From a virus, in IMG/VR virus record IMGVR_UViG_3300009184_000029, positions 62,001 through 126,000 of that record: DNA of 64,000 nt. One strand, written 5' to 3'. Numbering within the stretch: the first letter of the stretch is position 1; each line of letters starts with the position of its first letter. The notes under the pieces were generated by a model. That model was not told where the DNA came from, ran no database searches, and saw nothing but the letters and a program-made list of their open reading frames with translations. Position numbers and translations under genes: made by a program. Shown here piece by piece: positions 44,130 to 53,900 of the stretch.

Positions 44130-44824
44130 AAAGATGTTATTTTTTTGACTACATTTATTAATACTTCTACATCTTTCTCACAATATTCTTTAATCTCATC
44201 ATACTTATTTTCATTCCAAAACGAGTTATGAACTTTACTACCTGTGATTTCCATATTTTTAGAACTCTCAATACCTAAAGAAATACACATTAATTCTAAA
44301 GAACTGATTGCCCCAAATTGACCGTATTGCCATATTTCTTTTGTATCAATCGCCTTAATCTCCCAAGGTTTAGTATCATATGATGGTAAAATACCTGATG
44401 GTAAAACTCCATTAATCATCATTCGTTTCGCCAATACAGGTATGTCAAAATTCTTTAAATTATGACCACATAAAACAAAACCTAATTTATCGACTCTATT
44501 CAGTAATTGGTTAACTTCTGTTAATAGAACTTTTTCATCTGAATTAAAAAAAGTTTGTTTTTTAACTTCACCCTTAGGGTCTAAAAATCCAACAGATACA
44601 CAAATTATTTTACAAAATTCAGGTATTAAAGCGGCTCTTAATTCAAATATTTCTTCAATCGATTTTCCTGAATCTTCAGTAAATCTTTTTAAAAACCAAT
44701 CTTGATAATTAGTGAACTGAAATAACAACTCGGGATAGTCTTTTTTGAAGTTTTCAAAATTACTTGATACTCCTACTGTCTCAATGTCAATAAATAAAAT
44801 TTTGTTTATTGGATGTTTTATCAT
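44126..44824 (-). CDS. PolB-type predicted 3'-5' exonuclease
   Basis: The 232-residue protein has the DEDD exonuclease motifs: ILFIDIETVG (Exo I), VLCGHNLKNFDIPVLAKRM (Exo II) and IKEYCEKDVEVLINV (Exo III, with Tyr and Asp). It resembles the exonuclease domain of family B polymerases without the polymerase part. It probably acts in DNA repair or nucleotide salvage. Unlike its neighbours it is not a sugar gene, but it is coupled on both sides, so it is co-expressed with them. Confidence 0.92.
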   Translation of the reverse strand: MIKHPINKILFIDIETVGVSSNFENFKKDYPELLFQFTNYQDWFLKRFTEDSGKSIEEIFELRAALIPEFCKIICVSVGFLDPKGEVKKQTFFNSDEKVLLTEVNQLLNRVDKLGFVLCGHNLKNFDIPVLAKRMMINGVLPSGILPSYDTKPWEIKAIDTKEIWQYGQFGAISSLELMCISLGIESSKNMEITGSKVHNSFWNENKYDEIKEYCEKDVEVLINVVKKITSL

Positions 44825-46035
44825 ACTATGGATTTATAAAATTCTTGTCTTGCTTTTGTAACTATATTTAAATCATATTTTGCGGAAACTGTTTCATATA
44901 ATCTTTCACCCATATCCTTAACTAAATTAGGATTTTGTTGTAATTTCTTAATATGTTTCGCCCAATCACTGTGGTTTCTTGAGTCCCCAACAAGTAATGC
45001 GTTCCCGTCTACAAAGTTACCATTTTTTAAACAATGTTTCAAGTCTATTGTATAAGGACCAAAATCACTTGCGATTAATGCTTTTTTATAAAATCCTGAT
45101 TCTATCACCTTTAATTGTGATTTAACTTTGTTAAACATATGTTGTTTAACAGGTGCTAACGAAACATCAAATTTTGAATAATTTTTAGCATAGGATGTTA
45201 CAGGTTTTGTCCAAACTCTCAAATAAGGTTGCTCGGATTCGTTCTCATACATCGTATCTTTAAATCTTTCAAGATGTAATTTATATTCAGGTGTAACAAT
45301 AGAATAATTGTCAGTAAAAATCTTTTCATACAGGTACCAAACAGTTTCGTTAGGTTTGATTGGTCTTTGTTTTTTCTCACCTGTTTGTTGATTTATTTCA
45401 GTCATTACTCCTCTTGTGTCAAACCCACATAATACAAATTGTAAGTTGTCTTTAATATCTTTTAACTTACTAACCATACCATCTAACAACATTAAATCGT
45501 GTAAATGTGATGAACCACCTAACCACCCAACTCTTAATTTATCTGATTCGGGAGTTACTTCTTTAAATTGTGCCTCATTAGGGTCAATCGCATTAGGGAA
45601 TATAAAAACATTTGGATTGAATTTTTTAATCTCGTCCGCAAAAATAGTAGTTGTTGTAGTTACATATTTTGATAATTTTAAATTTGCTACAATCTTTTCA
45701 TGAATTTTGTCCTGTTTAATTAAATCATGAAGAGGATGTTCTTTAGTAGGTAACCAATAATCATCAATATCACATACAGTGATAATACCTAGTTTATTTA
45801 AAACAGGGATAAATTCTATTGACGCATCCAAATTAGGGGAAACTGAACGATGGTAATGTACAATATGGTATTGTTTCCAAAATGAAATGTCATTCAAATC
45901 GGGTTCAAATACAATATCTACGTGAAAATCTTCAGAATAATTATTTTGTAAGAATATGTGGGGGTCAATTGACCTGAATTTTCCAACACCTGTACGGTCT
46001 GATGGTACTACTAGTAATTTAATTTTTTCTTTCAT
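44821..46035 (-). CDS. GT-B glycosyltransferase
   Basis: The 404-residue protein opens KIKLLVVPSDRTGVGKFRSI, and has HIVHYHRSVSPNLDAS and DIDDYWLPTKEHPLHDLIK in the N-terminal domain. The donor domain has LRVGWLGGSSHLHDLML and FKVIESG-like KSQLKVIESGFYKKALIASD. This is the retaining GT-B fold. It is soluble. It is the first gene of the - strand sugar run in transcription order and lacks a perfect late box upstream. Confidence 0.88.
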   Translation of the reverse strand: MKEKIKLLVVPSDRTGVGKFRSIDPHIFLQNNYSEDFHVDIVFEPDLNDISFWKQYHIVHYHRSVSPNLDASIEFIPVLNKLGIITVCDIDDYWLPTKEHPLHDLIKQDKIHEKIVANLKLSKYVTTTTTIFADEIKKFNPNVFIFPNAIDPNEAQFKEVTPESDKLRVGWLGGSSHLHDLMLLDGMVSKLKDIKDNLQFVLCGFDTRGVMTEINQQTGEKKQRPIKPNETVWYLYEKIFTDNYSIVTPEYKLHLERFKDTMYENESEQPYLRVWTKPVTSYAKNYSKFDVSLAPVKQHMFNKVKSQLKVIESGFYKKALIASDFGPYTIDLKHCLKNGNFVDGNALLVGDSRNHSDWAKHIKKLQQNPNLVKDMGERLYETVSAKYDLNIVTKARQEFYKSIV

Positions 46036-46083
46036 TTAAGAATAATAGTAATATATTAACCATTATTCAATAAAGAATTTAAA

Positions 46084-46674
46084 TTATTGCTGTAATTTTT
46101 TAATTTTTGAAATCTTACCTACGAACAAATGTTGACCAACTTTAATTTGAATTGTGTCACTTGCTTTTGTTTCAGATTCAACCATTAATCCTTGTTCACT
46201 CAAAACTTCTTCCATAGTTTCTCTTACAATTTTTTTAATATCATTTGCGGATAATCCTCCTTGCGAATATGAAACTTGTTGATTTGGAACTCCTGACTTT
46301 TCTTTGTCTTTTTTCATTAATCTAGATGCTGCTTCAATTACATCATCTGAAATTGTTGGTTCCATTGGTTTAACTTGAGCAATGGGGTGTTCAATCATTA
46401 ATTTTTTGATTGCGTCAGGTAATTTTGAATTTTGAATTCTATCTAATGGGTTTCCCTGAGGTATTTTTTGAACTGGTTGTTGAGCCGGAGCGTATTCCTC
46501 GGGGATATTATATTTTGCGATTGGTGATGAAAATTCTTGTAATTGAACATTTTGTGAAAATCCACCTCCATTGTCATAATTAGAGCCTGAACTACCAACT
46601 GAACCTCTTGAGATTTGGTCACTTTTTTCCATGATTTTCTTAGAAATCATTAATTTTTCCATTAAACTATTCAT
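46084..46674 (-). CDS. Hypothetical virion-region protein, 196 aa
   Basis: The protein has a helical N-terminus, a disordered Gln/Pro/Gly/Ser middle (SSGSNYDNGGGFSQNVQLQE) and a compact C-terminal part. The latter reads SANDIKKIVRETMEEVLSEQ and then KVGQHLFVGKISKIKKLQQ. No catalytic motif is visible. It overlaps the WYL-like gene by 8 nt. I do not recognise the family; a structural or assembly role is likely from composition and neighbours, but this is inference. Confidence 0.65.
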   Translation of the reverse strand: MNSLMEKLMISKKIMEKSDQISRGSVGSSGSNYDNGGGFSQNVQLQEFSSPIAKYNIPEEYAPAQQPVQKIPQGNPLDRIQNSKLPDAIKKLMIEHPIAQVKPMEPTISDDVIEAASRLMKKDKEKSGVPNQQVSYSQGGLSANDIKKIVRETMEEVLSEQGLMVESETKASDTIQIKVGQHLFVGKISKIKKLQQ

Positions 46675-47059
46675 TTTCTCCTTGTTTGAAAATTTTAAGT
46701 ATCTTACTAAACTTTTTATGCCCGTTAGGGTTAAAACCTGGTTTTGGTTCTGAAAAACTATTTAGAGTTGGTTTATATGTTTGTATTCTATCAAGTCTAA
46801 AAGTTCTCCATCCTGGTAAAGGTTGTGTTCCATCGGAAGCTGTTTTAGAAGAGCCATCTAATTGATATGCACTAATAACTTTATTTCCCCTTGTTGAAAC
46901 CCCAAAAGTATAGATTTCAATGTCTCTATACCCTCTACCCTCATTCTCATCACCTAAATAATAAATTGTTACAATTTTTTTATTTCTTATTGCGTCGGTG
47001 ATGTTTTCGTCCGCCACCATTTCTAAAATAAGAGTTTTAAATGAATTGTAAAGTTTCAT
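46667..47059 (-). CDS. WYL-like small protein
   Basis: The 130-residue protein has a beta-barrel pattern. It includes IRNKKIVTIYYLGDENEGRG, then YTFGVSTRGNKVISAYQLDG and WRTFRLDRIQTYKP. That Tyr/Gln/Leu and FRLDRI arrangement is seen in WYL ligand-binding domains, but there is no DNA-binding part. WYL domains bind nucleotides or nucleic acid in phage-defence regulators, so a regulatory or RNA-binding role is possible. It is coupled to its neighbours by short overlaps. Confidence 0.7.
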   Translation of the reverse strand: MKLYNSFKTLILEMVADENITDAIRNKKIVTIYYLGDENEGRGYRDIEIYTFGVSTRGNKVISAYQLDGSSKTASDGTQPLPGWRTFRLDRIQTYKPTLNSFSEPKPGFNPNGHKKFSKILKIFKQGENE

Positions 47060-47349
47060 TACGCTGAAGGTGTTGTATAAGGTTTGTTTGGTTGATACTC
47101 ATTAATTTTAATCTCCGCCTTTCTCTCTATAATATCACTATTAGAACCTCCGTTCTGAGTATCTAAGAATGAACCGGTACCTTTACCCATATCATCACCA
47201 TCAGATAGTGCATCTTTATTAGTTTGAGAATATTTGTTTGCGGTTGAGAAAGTATTTTTAGAGAATAACTTTCTTCTTTCTGCTTCGGCAATTGCACTTA
47301 AATCATTTTTTGGTTGTGATAAGTCAATTGGTTCAATTTGTTCTGCCAT
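47059..47349 (-). CDS. Small disordered protein, 96 aa
   Basis: The protein is polar and unstructured, with AIAEAERRKLFSKNTFSTAN and later GDDMGKGTGSFLDTQNGGSN and ERKAEIKINEYQPNKPY. It shares one base with the WYL-like gene and overlaps the next gene by 17 nt. The last segment looks like a binding peptide. I do not recognise the family. Confidence 0.62.
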   Translation of the reverse strand: MAEQIEPIDLSQPKNDLSAIAEAERRKLFSKNTFSTANKYSQTNKDALSDGDDMGKGTGSFLDTQNGGSNSDIIERKAEIKINEYQPNKPYTTPSA

Positions 47350-47803
47350 AATTTATTTCATTTATAAGTTTATTAATTCTATCTATTTGTTCGCTTAATC
47401 TTGGGAAGTGTTTGTCAACACCCGTTCTATGACTTTTTGACGGTCTAAGGTCATTTGAAAAATTACTTCCTTTTATTAGATTAACTCCTGAGTCCTCACG
47501 TCTTTTGTTTTTAGATTTACTATAAACCCTTTGACTATTTAACGTGTATTCTACAAATTTTTTCATTTCATCCCCACCGTTTAATTCATACTCAACTTCA
47601 TTATCTTTTTTTTCAGTCTTATCAAAAAAATTTTTAATTCTTTTTAAAGATTGGTAAGTCGCCTTTTTTTCCTTTCTTAATTCCTTATTTCTTTTATACC
47701 CTTGTGAATCCTCATTGTCTTTATGAGCATTAAATTTTTCCTTTAGAGTATCTAATAGATGTTTTGGAATATCAAAAGTCTTATCGTATAAATTCTTATT
47801 CAT
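47333..47803 (-). CDS. Basic helical protein, 156 aa
   Basis: The protein is Lys/Arg/Glu-rich and helical (KRNKELRKEKKATYQSLKRI). The C-terminus reads RLSEQIDRINKLINE and then INYGRTN, so it holds an (I/L)xE site close to the end. The high charge suggests DNA or RNA binding, or packing inside the head. It overlaps both neighbours. The family is not recognised. Confidence 0.62.
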   Translation of the reverse strand: MNKNLYDKTFDIPKHLLDTLKEKFNAHKDNEDSQGYKRNKELRKEKKATYQSLKRIKNFFDKTEKKDNEVEYELNGGDEMKKFVEYTLNSQRVYSKSKNKRREDSGVNLIKGSNFSNDLRPSKSHRTGVDKHFPRLSEQIDRINKLINEINYGRTN

Positions 47804-48641
47804 ACTTTAATTTTTTTACAAGTTCTTTAAAAGAAATACCTTCTTTTTTTGCTTTTAACTTTAATTTCTCAATTATTTTTTCAATTTGGTTATCTGAATA
47901 TATTTCGTTATCGTTATTTTTATTATTCAACAAAATATCCTCAACCATTTTAATTGCTCTTTTTTTTCTTATCTCTTCTATTTTATCTTTTTCAAAAAGG
48001 TTCATTCTATCAATAAATCCTTTCATTTTTCTAATTTTTTTAGGAGCTCTTTTTGTTCTTTTACCTGTTGGGTCCTTACCAAAATCTACAGTTCTTTCAT
48101 ATGCGTCTTTGGGATTTAAATCCATTTTGTCTTTTAAAAACTTGTAGGTTTTTTTACCGTCCATATCCTTAGTTTCATCATAACCAAAGGCTGGGTCAAA
48201 ATTCACCTCAGAAACGACATCTTCTGATTTTTCTTCAGATTCTCCCCAATAAACTCGATACCCTCTTGTTAAAGGATTATTAGTCTGTCTACTCATCGTA
48301 ACATAAACGTCGGTTGTATATTTTGGTGATAATGATAAACCTAATGGAATTCTTGAAGATAAAAATGTACCATCAGAGTCAACTAACTCACCCAACTCTT
48401 CTTTCTTTGAATCAAATTTTTTCTTTAATTCTGACTGAGTTTTTGGTTTTTTATCTTTTATTAAATCTTTAATTAATTTTTCAAATTCTTTTTTATTTTC
48501 TTTTTTGAATTTGATTATCTCATCATTTTTTCTTGCCTCGGTCAATGTATTATTAATTGAATAATACAAGTCAATATGATTTTTTCTTTCCTTCATGAAA
48601 AAATAATAAGGATTTAAAAAATATTCTTTATCAAAATGCAT
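47796..48641 (-). CDS. Basic hypothetical protein, 281 aa
   Basis: The first gene of this - strand unit. The N-terminal part has NPYYFFMKERKNHIDLYYSI and helices; the middle has SSRIPLGLSLSPKYTTDVYV and TRGYRVYWGESEEKSEDVVS, which look like beta strands. The C-terminal half is basic and helical (KRTKRAPKKIRKMKGFIDRM). No enzymatic motif is seen. A clean late box precedes it. The function is unknown; RNA or DNA binding is possible from charge. Confidence 0.65.
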   Translation of the reverse strand: MHFDKEYFLNPYYFFMKERKNHIDLYYSINNTLTEARKNDEIIKFKKENKKEFEKLIKDLIKDKKPKTQSELKKKFDSKKEELGELVDSDGTFLSSRIPLGLSLSPKYTTDVYVTMSRQTNNPLTRGYRVYWGESEEKSEDVVSEVNFDPAFGYDETKDMDGKKTYKFLKDKMDLNPKDAYERTVDFGKDPTGKRTKRAPKKIRKMKGFIDRMNLFEKDKIEEIRKKRAIKMVEDILLNNKNNDNEIYSDNQIEKIIEKLKLKAKKEGISFKELVKKLKYE

Positions 48642-48657
48642 AATAGAGTTTTTTATA

Positions 48658-48665
48658 TATAAATA
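48658..48665 (-). promoter_or_regulatory. Candidate late promoter box TATTTATA
   Basis: The box lies 16 nt before the ATG at 48641, within GTATTTATATATAAA on the - strand. It is 12 nt from the + strand box, so the two units start back to back. Confidence 0.5.
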
Positions 48666-48677
48666 CTTTATAATAAC

Positions 48678-48685
48678 TATTTATT
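48678..48685 (+). promoter_or_regulatory. Late-box variant TATTTATT
   Basis: The variant ends 6 nt before the ATG at 48692 and opens the fibre region. Confidence 0.4.
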
Positions 48686-48691
48686 TGAAAA

Positions 48692-50899
48692 ATGGCTCAA
48701 CAGAATATAAACCAATATAATTTTAAAAAATGGTACATCAAACCTATACAAAATACGTTTGATATATCGTTAGCTTCAGATGAGATTGATTACCAAGAAG
48801 AGGTGTTATTTTCAAATAAAATAATATCAAGTTCTGACGGTAATAAATTACCAATTTATTTTGATTTAAACTCATATTACAGTAGTCAAAAACTACAATT
48901 AAATTACGGAGAGTTTAAGAGTGGTAACACCTTAATATCTATTAATTATTATAACCCAAATGGGGATAATTTAAATTGTTATTCCTCAACAACTTTATGT
49001 GATATTGGATTAACAGGTATTGATAACGGACTTGTAGATAGTATGTCTGGACAATCGATAAGTTATATGATGGGGTTGTTACCTTTAACTGAACAATTTA
49101 AAAGAGACAAATTCGATAGAAGATTAAAATTATCACAAATTACAGGATATACTTCTTTACCAAATATTAGATTTTCCGCAAATACTGCAACGACATTATA
49201 TGATGTTGTATCTAAATCATCAAGTAGTATTGGTTATTATAATCAATTATATGGTGGATTTTATCAGGGATTTTATAAATTATTTGGATATGATTATGAG
49301 GTTTTTCCTGAAAGAACAAATAAAGGATGGTCTGTTGAGATGTTACTTAGACCAAGACAAGAGTCTCAGTATTCTCCAAATGAGGACCAAACAACATTAA
49401 ATCAGGTTTATCCTTATAATAAAAATACTTTCTTTTATTTTGGGTCAAGAGCTGAAAATAAATTTTATCATTATGCATCAGGTTCACCATCTTCAGATAG
49501 TGGATATACAAGAGTTACTGAAAGTTTAGTTGATTTAAAAACTTGTGCTTGTTCAAACACAGGAGTTACAAATTCGAGATGTATTAATGTATACGAACCT
49601 GTAACTTATGAACCGCAATATAACACAAATTGTTCTTGTTGCGGAACCACAGAAGTTGCTCGTCCTGAAAAAGACCCATTATTTGACAGTATGTCAAATT
49701 CATTATCTTTTAGATTATCAGGAGACCCAGCAAATCCAAAAATATGTGTTAAAGTTTTAAAATTCACAGGTGATTGTTCAGTAACAGGTACTTGTCCAAA
49801 TACAGGAATAACATATACCACAGGATACACGATTACTGAATATTGTTCGACTAAAACAATATATGAATATTGTGAGGTTGAGAATCCTTTATATTTGAAT
49901 AAGGAACACTGGTTCCATTTAACTGCGGTTTGGAGTAGAAACGCTTATTTTGATAAGTGTGATTTAGTATATAAAGGAGGGTTAGGTACAATATCTAAAG
50001 AATATTTTGCGGATAGTTTATCTAATGATACGGTGTTATTAATTGAACCTCCAATAACCTCAGGTCAAAAAGTTGCAGAAAAAGTTGAGATAGTTAATTT
50101 AAATGAAGAATGGTTAATACAAAAAGATAGTAGATTAGGTGCATTAAAATTATATGTTAATGGTGAATTATTTTACGTTATAAATGGATTTGAGGAGGTA
50201 ATACCAAGAGGACTTAATACTGAAAAGGAAAAACAACTTGGAGTACCTTTTAACATATCTTGGGGAGGAGGGACTCAAGGACTTAGGGAGAACCTTACAT
50301 TTTCAGGTGTCAATTCTTCAATTTATATCCAAGACCCTGAATTATTTCCAAATAGTACTTTATCAGCGTCTACATTATCAGGGATAACAACTAATATATT
50401 AATCGAAGAAAATTTTGGTGGTAGTTTTGATGGAGCAATTTCACAATTTAGAATGTATAGTGAACCTCTTAACTATCCTGAAATTATTCACAATTTTGAG
50501 ATATTAAAAAATAAATTTAATCTTTTTGATTACAGATGTCCTGATTGTAATGATGACTTGGTTAATGATATTACAAGTTCAGTTAGTGACTTAGGATTTA
50601 TTTCATTCTCATCTAATACATTTTCAGCATTAACGTATACGTTGTATTTCATACCTGAAGATGAAGTAAATAGAATTACAATATCTGAAGAAACATCAAT
50701 ACCGACATTTCCATCATCTTACGATATAACACAACCACCAATATCCCCATTTTTAGGGGCTGGCGACTATTATTTTTATTTTGACTTAATAGACCAAACA
50801 CTAAAAGTTACAAATCCAACAAACTACTTTGGTGAAGCAATCTTAATCGGTGGTGATTTTTATTTAGTTGACGGAAATGGGGATTACATTATAATTTAA
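48692..50899 (+). CDS. LamG-like virion or fibre protein with cysteine patches
   Basis: The 735-residue protein is beta-rich. A LamG or concanavalin-like fold is suggested by GWSVEMLLRPRQESQYSP, HWFHLTAVWSRNAYFDKCD, LKLYVNGELFYVINGFEE and FDGAISQFRMYSEPLNYPEI. Cysteine-rich patches (TCACSNTG, NCSCCG, CPDCND) are dispersed among them; extracellular virion parts can keep disulphides. LamG folds bind sugars, so this may be a receptor- or glycan-binding virion protein. It leads directly into the large fibre gene. It is probably a tail-fibre, baseplate or capsid-decoration protein. Confidence 0.78.
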   Translation: MAQQNINQYNFKKWYIKPIQNTFDISLASDEIDYQEEVLFSNKIISSSDGNKLPIYFDLNSYYSSQKLQLNYGEFKSGNTLISINYYNPNGDNLNCYSSTTLCDIGLTGIDNGLVDSMSGQSISYMMGLLPLTEQFKRDKFDRRLKLSQITGYTSLPNIRFSANTATTLYDVVSKSSSSIGYYNQLYGGFYQGFYKLFGYDYEVFPERTNKGWSVEMLLRPRQESQYSPNEDQTTLNQVYPYNKNTFFYFGSRAENKFYHYASGSPSSDSGYTRVTESLVDLKTCACSNTGVTNSRCINVYEPVTYEPQYNTNCSCCGTTEVARPEKDPLFDSMSNSLSFRLSGDPANPKICVKVLKFTGDCSVTGTCPNTGITYTTGYTITEYCSTKTIYEYCEVENPLYLNKEHWFHLTAVWSRNAYFDKCDLVYKGGLGTISKEYFADSLSNDTVLLIEPPITSGQKVAEKVEIVNLNEEWLIQKDSRLGALKLYVNGELFYVINGFEEVIPRGLNTEKEKQLGVPFNISWGGGTQGLRENLTFSGVNSSIYIQDPELFPNSTLSASTLSGITTNILIEENFGGSFDGAISQFRMYSEPLNYPEIIHNFEILKNKFNLFDYRCPDCNDDLVNDITSSVSDLGFISFSSNTFSALTYTLYFIPEDEVNRITISEETSIPTFPSSYDITQPPISPFLGAGDYYFYFDLIDQTLKVTNPTNYFGEAILIGGDFYLVDGNGDYIII

Positions 50900-50902
50900 A
50901 AG

Positions 50903-50910
50903 TATTTATA
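50903..50910 (+). promoter_or_regulatory. Candidate late promoter box TATTTATA
   Basis: The box begins 4 nt after the previous stop and ends 4 nt before the fibre ATG at 50915. Confidence 0.5.
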
Positions 50911-50914
50911 AAAT

Positions 50915-53900
50915 ATGGCACAAGGAAAAACAATAACACAATTACCCTTAATATTAAGTGCGGATAGTTCGTCTAGCACAATTATCGTAAAAGATGGAGT
51001 TACAAGTCAAATACAGTACTCGGCTTTAACAGTTAGTCCTGAAGTATTTCAGACTACAGTTGATTCTAAACTTGGTTTAACAGGAGGTACAGTTGACGGA
51101 CAGGTACAAATAGTATCATCTTTAAGTTCTGAAGTACCGGGACAATCTTCACAATTACTACCAACAACAGGATGGACATCAAATGGATGGACTGGTAATT
51201 TTACAACAGGATTTACTCATACAACAGGTAATACTACAACATTAGTAAGTACATATTCAGCAAGTCCTGCTACAACATATGTACTTAAATACGATATAAT
51301 ACCCACAAACACAACATATGATATATATTTTGGACAAAATGGAGAGTATTTAAATACTAGTTTAAACGTTACAAATACAGTCGGATGCTCAAGTAATAAA
51401 GAAGTAAACGCTGGATTTATATGTTACGATGGTTTCCAAGTAAAATATTTTATTACTAATGATGCCAAATCAGGTACTCAATGTATTAATGGAAATTGTC
51501 CAAAAGGATTTAAATGTGAAGGTGGGGAATGTGTTGTTGATTTAGATTCGGGCGTGTGGTCTGAAAAATATGTTGGGTATGATTGTGCAAAAGTTGTTGC
51601 AAGTCCTTGTACATACGCAACTGCAGTTAATATAGGATGTCATACTTGTTGTAATGCGAGACCAATACCTGTAATATGTGACGGACAACAACAAATTATT
51701 GGATACGTTAATGAGTGTGCATTATACGGACCTTCTAAAAGTACAACATACTCAGGTCCAAATGGTATAATATATACCGAATTACTTGAGGAATTTATTG
51801 ATAATATAACTTTTAATGACACATTTAGAGGACGTATAAATTACGGTTCTTCTTGTGACGGTAACGCCGATTGCGGACCGGGTTATGTTTGTCTAAACGG
51901 ATATTGTGTTAGACAAATTATAACATCATCAATGATTTCAGGATTAGAATGTGCTTCAAGTACTTATTGTCCACAAGGATTTACATGTAATAATGGTAAT
52001 TGTGAACCTGATTTAGCATCAGGATTTTGGATTGAAATTGGAGAAAAACCGGGAGGATATCCAATATACCAAGGACCAGGTGGAGTTGAACTTCACACAG
52101 GATGGGATGAAGGGGAAGGATATGCATTATATGAAAATCCAAATAGTTATGTTGGAGAATATAGACAAACTTGTTCAATAAATAACGATTGTCCAAAAGG
52201 TTTTATATGTGTTGATGGATATTGTGTTAAATTAATACAAACATCAAACTTGTTCAATGGAATGAGTAACAAAGGGGTTTGTGGATGTCCAACAGGATAT
52301 AAAACCAATCCTGTTTATCCATATACAGCAACAACATCTTGTTTTGCGGATTTAGAAAGTGGTTATTGGACAAATGTTGGCACAAGTTCAAATAACGCAA
52401 ATGGAACAGTAACAATAAGTTTTGGTGGAATATCTGCAACAACAAATACTTCAGGAAGTATTGGAGTTTATGCTAAAGATTATTCACCATTAAGAGTCAC
52501 TCCGACCAGTAATTTTGACGGTTTATTATTGACGTACTTGAGAGAAGTTACGGGAACAACAACGTCAACATTTACATTGTCTGATGGAAACTCCGCAAAT
52601 GTTACACAACTTAGAGGTGGTACCGCAAATTTATATAATAATTTTATAGGTGTTGATTCAGGTAATCAAAATATAAGTGGACAAAGAAATTTATCTTTAG
52701 GACAAAACACATTAACAAGTAATGTTAGTGGAAGTAAAAACGTATCAATTGGAGTTGATAGTTTAAAATCAATAGTTGCGTCTGATTCTAATATTGCAAT
52801 CGGTGACTCGGCATTATTAAATAATGGATATGGTTCCAATAACGTCGCAATAGGTACAAATTCAATGTTGGTGGATAAAGACCCTAATTGTTCAGTGGCA
52901 ATAGGGGATAATTCATTAGCAAATAACTCAGAAATTGATGGTAATGTTGCAATAGGATGTTCTGCAGGTGAAAAAAGTAATGTACCAAACACTGTTTATA
53001 TTGGAGCAAGGTCAGGACTTATTGATTTGGGAGAAGGGTCAACATTTGTTGGTTATGAAAGTGGTTTAAATAACATAGGAAATTATAACACTTTTTTAGG
53101 TAATTTAGCCGGATATAGTAATACATCGGGAGACAATCTAACATTTATAGGATATAATTCGGGATTAAATAATACTTCGGGGTCTGAAAATACATTTATC
53201 GGTTCTGAATCAGGAGTTTATAATCAAGACGGAATTCGTAATGTTGCTATAGGTTCTTATGCCGGGGCATTTACATTGGATGGGGTTACTGAAAACACGT
53301 CACCAAACCGTTCGGTTTATATTGGTAGTAATACAAAATCATTTAATGTTAATGATACAAATTCAATAGTAATTGGTTTTGGAGCTGAAAGTCAGGGTGA
53401 TAATACTGTTGTTATTGGTAATGACAATACTGAAACAATATATTTAAATGGTGATTTAAATGTTACCGGAGCAGACTCAACATCATTTAATGTTAATGAC
53501 TTTGGAATAAATTCAACTGATGTAATAACATTAGTCACCGATTCTTTATCTATTCAAGATAGTCAGGGTGACGGTTATCATTTAACAACAAATAGTGGTC
53601 AAAATGGTCAAGTTTTAACATATACTAACGGAAATGCCATTTGGCAAAACACATCTGGAGATGGAAATGTTACAGGCTCAGGCACTTTAAATTATATACC
53701 AAAATGGTCAGGTTCAACTGGGTTACGTAATAGTGTAATTTTTGATAATGGTTCATTTGTCAGTGTCGGATATAACAATTTACTTACTTCATTTATAGTA
53801 TCCGCAAACACATTTAACATAGGAAAAGGTGGTAGCACTTCATCAAGAGCATTATTCATGGGAAAATCAATCCCATCAACATGGCTAGGTTCAGATAGTT

